This document shows, piece after piece, positions 59,447-64,000 of a stretch of 64,000 nucleotides of DNA. The notes beneath the pieces were generated by a model. The model was not told the DNA's origin. It worked only from the letters and a program-made list of their open reading frames with translations, and searched no databases. Made by a program: the position numbers and the translations under genes. Source of the stretch: Chryseobacterium artocarpi. Its GTDB lineage: Bacteria > Bacteroidota > Bacteroidia > Flavobacteriales > Weeksellaceae. The stretch lies in contig NZ_MAYH01000048.1 in assembly GCF_001684975.1 (NCBI RefSeq), positions 1 to 64,000 on the forward strand, read 5' to 3'. Positions within the stretch are counted from its first letter, which is position 1; each line of letters begins with the position of its first letter.

Positions 59447-62299
59447 TTAAAAATCAACATTTAAACCTACTGATACGGTTTTTGGGTTAGGGTATACGTT
59501 TAGTGAATACGAAGTAATTGGTTCCGGATCGAATCCTTTCCATTTTGTCCAAGTATAAAGGTTTTCAGCCTGAACAAAAACTTTGATACCTCTTACCGGC
59601 AGCTTACCTAATTGATTTTTGTTAAATGTATATCCTAAAGAGATATTCTTAAGTCTTATAAAGTCTGATCTGTGTAAGAATCTGTCTGAAGAACCTAGGT
59701 TTAAGTTTGAAGCACCTAATGAAGGTACATCTGTATTCTTGTTATCAGGAGTCCAAGCATTTAAAAGATCAGCAGAAAGGTTTCTGTTTGCTGCTGCATT
59801 CGGATCCATTACCCAAGAATATAAGTTGTCATAGATCCATCCTCCTTGTTGGAAAGAGAATAATGTATCTAAGAACCAACCTTTGTGTTGTAAATTAAAT
59901 CCAAAACCTCCAGTGAATTTTGCATATCTTGATTTCCCTGTCAATCTTCTGTCTCCAGCTGTAGGAGCTTCAGTAATATTTCCGTTTTTATCAAGGAATT
60001 GTAGATTTCCGTTCTCAGCATTTACTCCAAGGTATGGGTATAACTGATACTGACCTGCAGGACCTCCAATAGCATGTACTACATCACCCGCTAAGTTTTC
60101 GCTGGACATAGAAACAATCTTGTTAGAGTTGTATGCACCGTTAGCGAAGATAGATAGTTTTGTATTTTCAGTTTTGATTGCATTATATCTGATCAAACCT
60201 TCAATACCTTTGTTATCAAGGATTCCATCATTACCTCTGATTGAATAGTAACCAGTAGCTGAAGATTTCTGAAGATCGTTGAACATTCTTGATGTTCTTT
60301 TCTGATAGTAATCTACACTACCTTCAAGAATTCCTTTGTAGTTATAATCAACTCCAATGTTAGTTTGTTTTACCTGCTCCCACTTTAAGTAAGGGTTTGA
60401 CAGGTTAACAAAGTTGTAACCTAACATATTTTGGTATCCTGAGAAACCGTTATATAAATCAAGGAAGTTATTCGGAAGCAATGCTAATGGGTTAGCATTA
60501 TCTGATGCAATTCCTAAATTCTGGTTACCTGTAGTACCAATGGAAGCTCTAAGTTTAAGCAATCTGAATCCAGAATTTGCCATGAAGCTTTCTTTGTCAA
60601 TATTCCATCTTGCCGCTACGGACCAGAAAGTTTCCCATCTGTTTGTAGGTAAGAAACGGTAAGATCCATCTCTTCTTATCACCCCACTTACTCCATATTT
60701 ATCTTGGAAGTCATAGTCAATCGTTCCGAAGTATGCTAATGTACCTGCAGTTGTTTTTGTAGCAGATGCAGAAGGTCTGTACAAGTTCGGTGTATCCGGG
60801 TTGAATGGAATATATCCTGTTCCTGCACCAAATTCCCACTGTAAAGGATTCAATCCATTTTGTCTTTGAGTAGTAGAAGTTACATGAGCTTTAATATAAT
60901 CCATGTATGCTGCTGCACTAATGGTATGATCTCCAAAAGACTTATTGAATGAAATATTCGTTATACTGTTGAATGTTAAATCTTTTGTATTTCCAAAATC
61001 TTCAAATCCACCATAAGTAGCTTGATCACTCGCTGCTACACTGTTTGAAAGGTATCCAAGAGGTGATCTTGCAAAGATTCTTTGATATTCTTTATATTCA
61101 ATACCTGTTCTGTTTCCAACGCTTAGATAATCTGTAATTTTATAGTTAACATTAGCATTGGCAGAAATACTTAATTCTGTAAATCTGTTTCTAATACCAC
61201 CGTTAATATTGTCCTGAAGGATCCATTGTCTGCTGGCAGCAGTATCACCACCTACAGCATTGAATAAATCACGTCCATTCGCATATGGAGAAGGAGCAAT
61301 ATATGGTCTTGAAAGAACTCCTCCAAATAATGGATTTTGAAGGGTATTGTTAGAGATTCCAGAGTTTGTTTCGTCATCCAGCTGGTTTCTTTTTGAATAA
61401 CCTAAGCCAAGGATAGTACCAAAAGTCAGTTTCCCATCTTTAGATTTACCATTCATGTTATTTCTCAAAGTAAATCTCTTGAAATCAGTAGATTTCACTG
61501 TACCTTCACTGTCTACGTATCCTAGAGAGAAAAAGTTATTGATGTTTTCTCCACCTCCAGTAATGGATAGGTTATGTTGTTGAGAAATACCGATACGAGT
61601 AAATTGTTTATTCCAATCAGTATCTACACCCCAGTTATCAATCTCGCTATTGGTCATTTTATTTCCCTGACCTGTTTTTAGACTTCTCTGAATGTATAAC
61701 AACTGCTGAGCATTAGACATGTTGTACTTAGTATCAGGTAACTGACTGAAAGATGTCAAAGCATCATAAGATACTTTTAATCCTGAGTTAAACTTACCTC
61801 CTTTTGTAGTAATTACAACAACACCATTTGCAGCTCTGTTACCATAGATAGCAGTTGCCTGAGCATCTTTCAAGATACTGAAAGTGTCAATATCATAAGA
61901 GTTCAGGTTTCTGAACTGAGATCCTGAAGTAATAACTCCGTCAATAACGTATAATGGGTCTGTAGAACCATTAAGGGAGCTAGTTCCTCTAATCAGGATA
62001 TTAAATTTTCCAGAACCCGGAGAACCAGATGCTGAGTTAACCACGATACCAGGAGCTGTTCCTTGAATCGAGTTTAGTACCGAGATATTCGGTCTGTTTT
62101 CCAGGGTTTCAGAACCAACTGTTACCGAAGAAGTTGTAGTTTTAGCTTTCGTAGCTGTTTTACTATAACCTAGAACAACTACTTCCTCAATTTTAGTCTC
62201 TTTGTCCTTACCGTTCTTAGAGTCTTTTTCTTGAGCTAACACAGCCTGACCTGTAAAAAACAGTACCCCTGCTGTCAAAACACGCAATTTCACATTCAT
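59447..62299 (-). CDS. SusC/RagA family TonB-linked outer-membrane transporter
   Basis: 950 residues from ATG 62299 (MNVKLRVLTAGVLFFTGQAV), which gives a signal peptide; the frame to 62359 reads into the promoter. It lacks the CarboxypepD_reg domain of the other two SusC proteins: the plug begins right away (EEVVVLGYSKTATKAKTTTS, FNILIRGTSSLNGSTDPLYV, ILKDAQATAIYGNRAANGVV), then a barrel ending VSVGLNVDF. Operon with the SusD downstream. Own promoter. Confidence 0.92.
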   Translation of the reverse strand: MNVKLRVLTAGVLFFTGQAVLAQEKDSKNGKDKETKIEEVVVLGYSKTATKAKTTTSSVTVGSETLENRPNISVLNSIQGTAPGIVVNSASGSPGSGKFNILIRGTSSLNGSTDPLYVIDGVITSGSQFRNLNSYDIDTFSILKDAQATAIYGNRAANGVVVITTKGGKFNSGLKVSYDALTSFSQLPDTKYNMSNAQQLLYIQRSLKTGQGNKMTNSEIDNWGVDTDWNKQFTRIGISQQHNLSITGGGENINNFFSLGYVDSEGTVKSTDFKRFTLRNNMNGKSKDGKLTFGTILGLGYSKRNQLDDETNSGISNNTLQNPLFGGVLSRPYIAPSPYANGRDLFNAVGGDTAASRQWILQDNINGGIRNRFTELSISANANVNYKITDYLSVGNRTGIEYKEYQRIFARSPLGYLSNSVAASDQATYGGFEDFGNTKDLTFNSITNISFNKSFGDHTISAAAYMDYIKAHVTSTTQRQNGLNPLQWEFGAGTGYIPFNPDTPNLYRPSASATKTTAGTLAYFGTIDYDFQDKYGVSGVIRRDGSYRFLPTNRWETFWSVAARWNIDKESFMANSGFRLLKLRASIGTTGNQNLGIASDNANPLALLPNNFLDLYNGFSGYQNMLGYNFVNLSNPYLKWEQVKQTNIGVDYNYKGILEGSVDYYQKRTSRMFNDLQKSSATGYYSIRGNDGILDNKGIEGLIRYNAIKTENTKLSIFANGAYNSNKIVSMSSENLAGDVVHAIGGPAGQYQLYPYLGVNAENGNLQFLDKNGNITEAPTAGDRRLTGKSRYAKFTGGFGFNLQHKGWFLDTLFSFQQGGWIYDNLYSWVMDPNAAANRNLSADLLNAWTPDNKNTDVPSLGASNLNLGSSDRFLHRSDFIRLKNISLGYTFNKNQLGKLPVRGIKVFVQAENLYTWTKWKGFDPEPITSYSLNVYPNPKTVSVGLNVDF

Positions 62300-62328
62300 A
62301 TTAACAGATTTTAATATATTCAAGGTGA

Positions 62329-62359
62329 CAAATATGTTAATAAATATTAGCAACATCAA
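62329..62359 (-). promoter_or_regulatory. Promoter of the third SusC/SusD pair
   Basis: On the minus strand TTG (complement of 62357-62359), 20 bases, then CATATTTG (complement of 62329-62336), one base off TAnnTTTG. The leader to the ATG is only about 25 bases, in contrast to the 550-base leader at 21 kb. Confidence 0.55.
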
Positions 62360-62856
62360 TTTATTAAAATGCTAAAAGTCCTTACCAGAAAGGGCATATC
62401 CGCATTGAACAGAAAAAAAAAATAAAGAAAAACGATAATTACATTTAAAATTTTAACAAAAAATAAAGCATTTTAAACATTAAGGCAATTTTAACAAATA
62501 TTAAAATAAAAATCAAAGTCCATCAATTAATCAAATAACGCGAAAAATATAAATCAAAATAGATAATATTAGTTAAAAATATGAAACAAACCATTATGTG
62601 GTTTTAGTTGAAATGAAGCCAAAAAACACTGTATTTTATGGAAAATATATCAAAATGAACTATCAAAAAAACAAAAAGACTGCCTTAAAAGACAGTCTTA
62701 CTGATGTTAAAATTAAAAATTTGTTAATATGTTATATTATAAATACAGCTTAAACTATAAGTTTCCCCAATTATATTTTTCTTTATTCTGGTCAATTAAA
62801 CTCTAATTTTTCTTTATGATTCAATCACTTTTTTAAGCTGATCTAAATATTCATTT
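62360..62856. other. Gene-free spacer upstream of the third SusC/SusD pair
   Basis: Nearly 500 bases of very AT-rich DNA. Apart from the promoter near the left end and the terminator at 62676-62699, I see no gene or repeat. Confidence 0.6.
62676..62699 (-). terminator. Terminator after the partial SusD gene
   Basis: AAGACTGCCTT (62676-62686) pairs with AAGACAGTCTT (62689-62699) with one mismatch. The minus strand continues with TTTTTGTTTTTTT. Ends the operon that enters from the right. Confidence 0.8.
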
Positions 62857-64000
62857 TTACCAACCCGGATTTTGCTGTGAAGCAAGTGTTGGGTTGTTTA
62901 CCACCTCATCATTTGGAATTGGCCAAAGGATCCTGAAATCTGTTTTAGGAATCATTGCCACCCCAAGAGGTCCTGTATACGGTGTACCTAATGTAAAGGA
63001 AGCTGCTGTAGGCATTCCGTTTGCCATTTTAGCAGGTATACCAGGAGTTGGCACTAAATCATCATAAAGCAATCTGTGAATATCACCCCATCTCATCCCT
63101 TCACCTAAGAATTCAATTCTACGTTCTGTAATGATAGCATCTACAAGAGCTGTTACATCAGCGAATGATGATGAAGTGTATGCTTGGGTAGCAGGATTAG
63201 CCAATGATCTGTTTCTTACCTTATTCAATAGTTCTAGCGCAGCCGCATTATTCCCTAATCTTGCATTAGCTTCTGCCATAGATAAAAGCACTTCAGCGTA
63301 TCTCAAAATTGGAGCTCCATCTGATAAGTTCGTAACATCTTTATATTTATTAACGAATTTAACACCCGAAGCAGCTGTTCTTACCATTGAAGCTGATCTT
63401 CTTTTATCATCTACTAACCATTTTGTATTTCTCCAGATAATAGGACTTATACATACTAATGATCTATCATTATACATTGATGCCAAGCCTGCGTTGGTAC
63501 CAGGGTTAGTATTTGCAGAGTTTTCAATAGTAAAGATAGATTCAGTATTATTATAGTTATTAGCTAATATAAATGGAACATCTGGTGTTACTGTAAGATT
63601 ATAGGAAGTGGCTAATTTCGCTCCTTCATCAAGTACTTTTTGCCAGTTTCTCATATTAAGATAAGCACGAACTTTCAAAGCGATAGCAGCTTCCTTAGTT
63701 GCTCTGGTAATTCTAGCGTTACCACTTCTACTTCCTTTGTCTGCAGTAAGGGTTTCCGCTAAATCTAAATCAGCCAGAATTTTAGCGTATGTTTCTGCTA
63801 CTGTACCTCTTCCTACTTTAAGCCCCTCTTCAATAGCTGCCGGAGTATTAATAGCAGTCGTACGATAAGGTATTCCCGGATGACTCGCATCGCTTGTAAA
63901 GTTATATGGGCGTGAAAAATGTTTTAATAATTCCAGATGAGCTAATGCTCTTAAGAAATACATTTCACCTAAATAGTTATCACGTACAGCAGATGTAATC
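62857..64000 (-). CDS. RagB/SusD family protein (C-terminal part, runs off the window)
   Basis: The frame is open to the right edge (codons before the first Met read TSAVRDNYLGE), so the N-terminus and signal peptide are outside. SusD features: MYFLRALAHLELLKHFSRPY, ALKVRAYLNMRNWQKVLDEG, ILRYAEVLLSMAEANARLGN, ERRIEFLGEGMRWGDIHRLL. A SusC gene should lie outside the window upstream. It is separated from the 59.4-62.3 kb pair by a terminator, so it is a different locus. Confidence 0.88.
   Translation of the reverse strand, partial: ITSAVRDNYLGEMYFLRALAHLELLKHFSRPYNFTSDASHPGIPYRTTAINTPAAIEEGLKVGRGTVAETYAKILADLDLAETLTADKGSRSGNARITRATKEAAIALKVRAYLNMRNWQKVLDEGAKLATSYNLTVTPDVPFILANNYNNTESIFTIENSANTNPGTNAGLASMYNDRSLVCISPIIWRNTKWLVDDKRRSASMVRTAASGVKFVNKYKDVTNLSDGAPILRYAEVLLSMAEANARLGNNAAALELLNKVRNRSLANPATQAYTSSSFADVTALVDAIITERRIEFLGEGMRWGDIHRLLYDDLVPTPGIPAKMANGMPTAASFTLGTPYTGPLGVAMIPKTDFRILWPIPNDEVVNNPTLASQQNPGW

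Overview
The window is AT-rich, has no tRNA or rRNA gene, and is dominated by Bacteroidota hallmarks: three complete SusC/SusD outer-membrane uptake pairs plus a fourth, truncated SusD, a LytTR two-component system, DUF1343/NamZ, and promoters of the flavobacterial type (TTG, then TAnnTTTG). Protein style (VgrG of the Bacteroidetes T6SS type, SUKH immunity proteins, GC-rich intergenic repeats) suggests Flavobacteriia, most likely Chryseobacterium or a close Weeksellaceae relative. Genus is an inference.

Layout. 0-3.5 kb: the tail of an unknown gene, then a two-gene operon on the minus strand (a PD-(D/E)xK-like nuclease protein and a NdpA/YejK-type nucleoid-associated protein) that looks like an uncharacterised defence module. 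3.5-12.6 kb: a large hairpin-forming repeat, then a self-contained plus-strand cassette: a 27-codon ORF, a fibre/BspA-like protein, a 1206-residue protein of unknown type, a polymorphic toxin with a C-terminal deaminase domain, its SUKH immunity protein and a terminator. This cassette is the best candidate for an undescribed system. 12.6-14.9 kb: an orphan MobC gene followed by 1.9 kb of almost gene-free DNA with eight iterons, two copies of a repeat module and palindromes, i.e. the remains of a plasmid replication/mobilisation region.

14.9-21.5 kb: TlpA-DUF3738 / SusC / SusD operon preceded by an unusually long, structured leader. 21.5-34.4 kb: a type VI secretion cargo island. It has a small HTH gene, an orphan vgrG with two related cargo proteins and tandemly duplicated lipoproteins, then an opposite-facing array of immunity-type genes (SUKH and several unnamed families, many in paralogous pairs) with a frameshifted deaminase toxin tip and a frameshifted immunity gene embedded in it.

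34.4-44.2 kb: a peptide or protein utilisation locus, histidine kinase - zinc metalloprotease - SusC - SusD - LytTR regulator, with kinase and regulator at opposite ends. 44.5-53.3 kb: mostly housekeeping genes (thioredoxin-like protein, DUF3575, NamZ muramidase, FtsX/LolE-like permease, cysteine synthase family, CbpM/CbpA chaperones, dicarboxylate symporter). 53.3-57.7 kb: alcohol/aldehyde oxidation set (DUF779, Zn-ADH, ALDH) with a divergent AraC regulator that ends in a trinucleotide microsatellite. 57.7-64 kb: another SusC/SusD pair and the C-terminal part of a further SusD that runs off the window.
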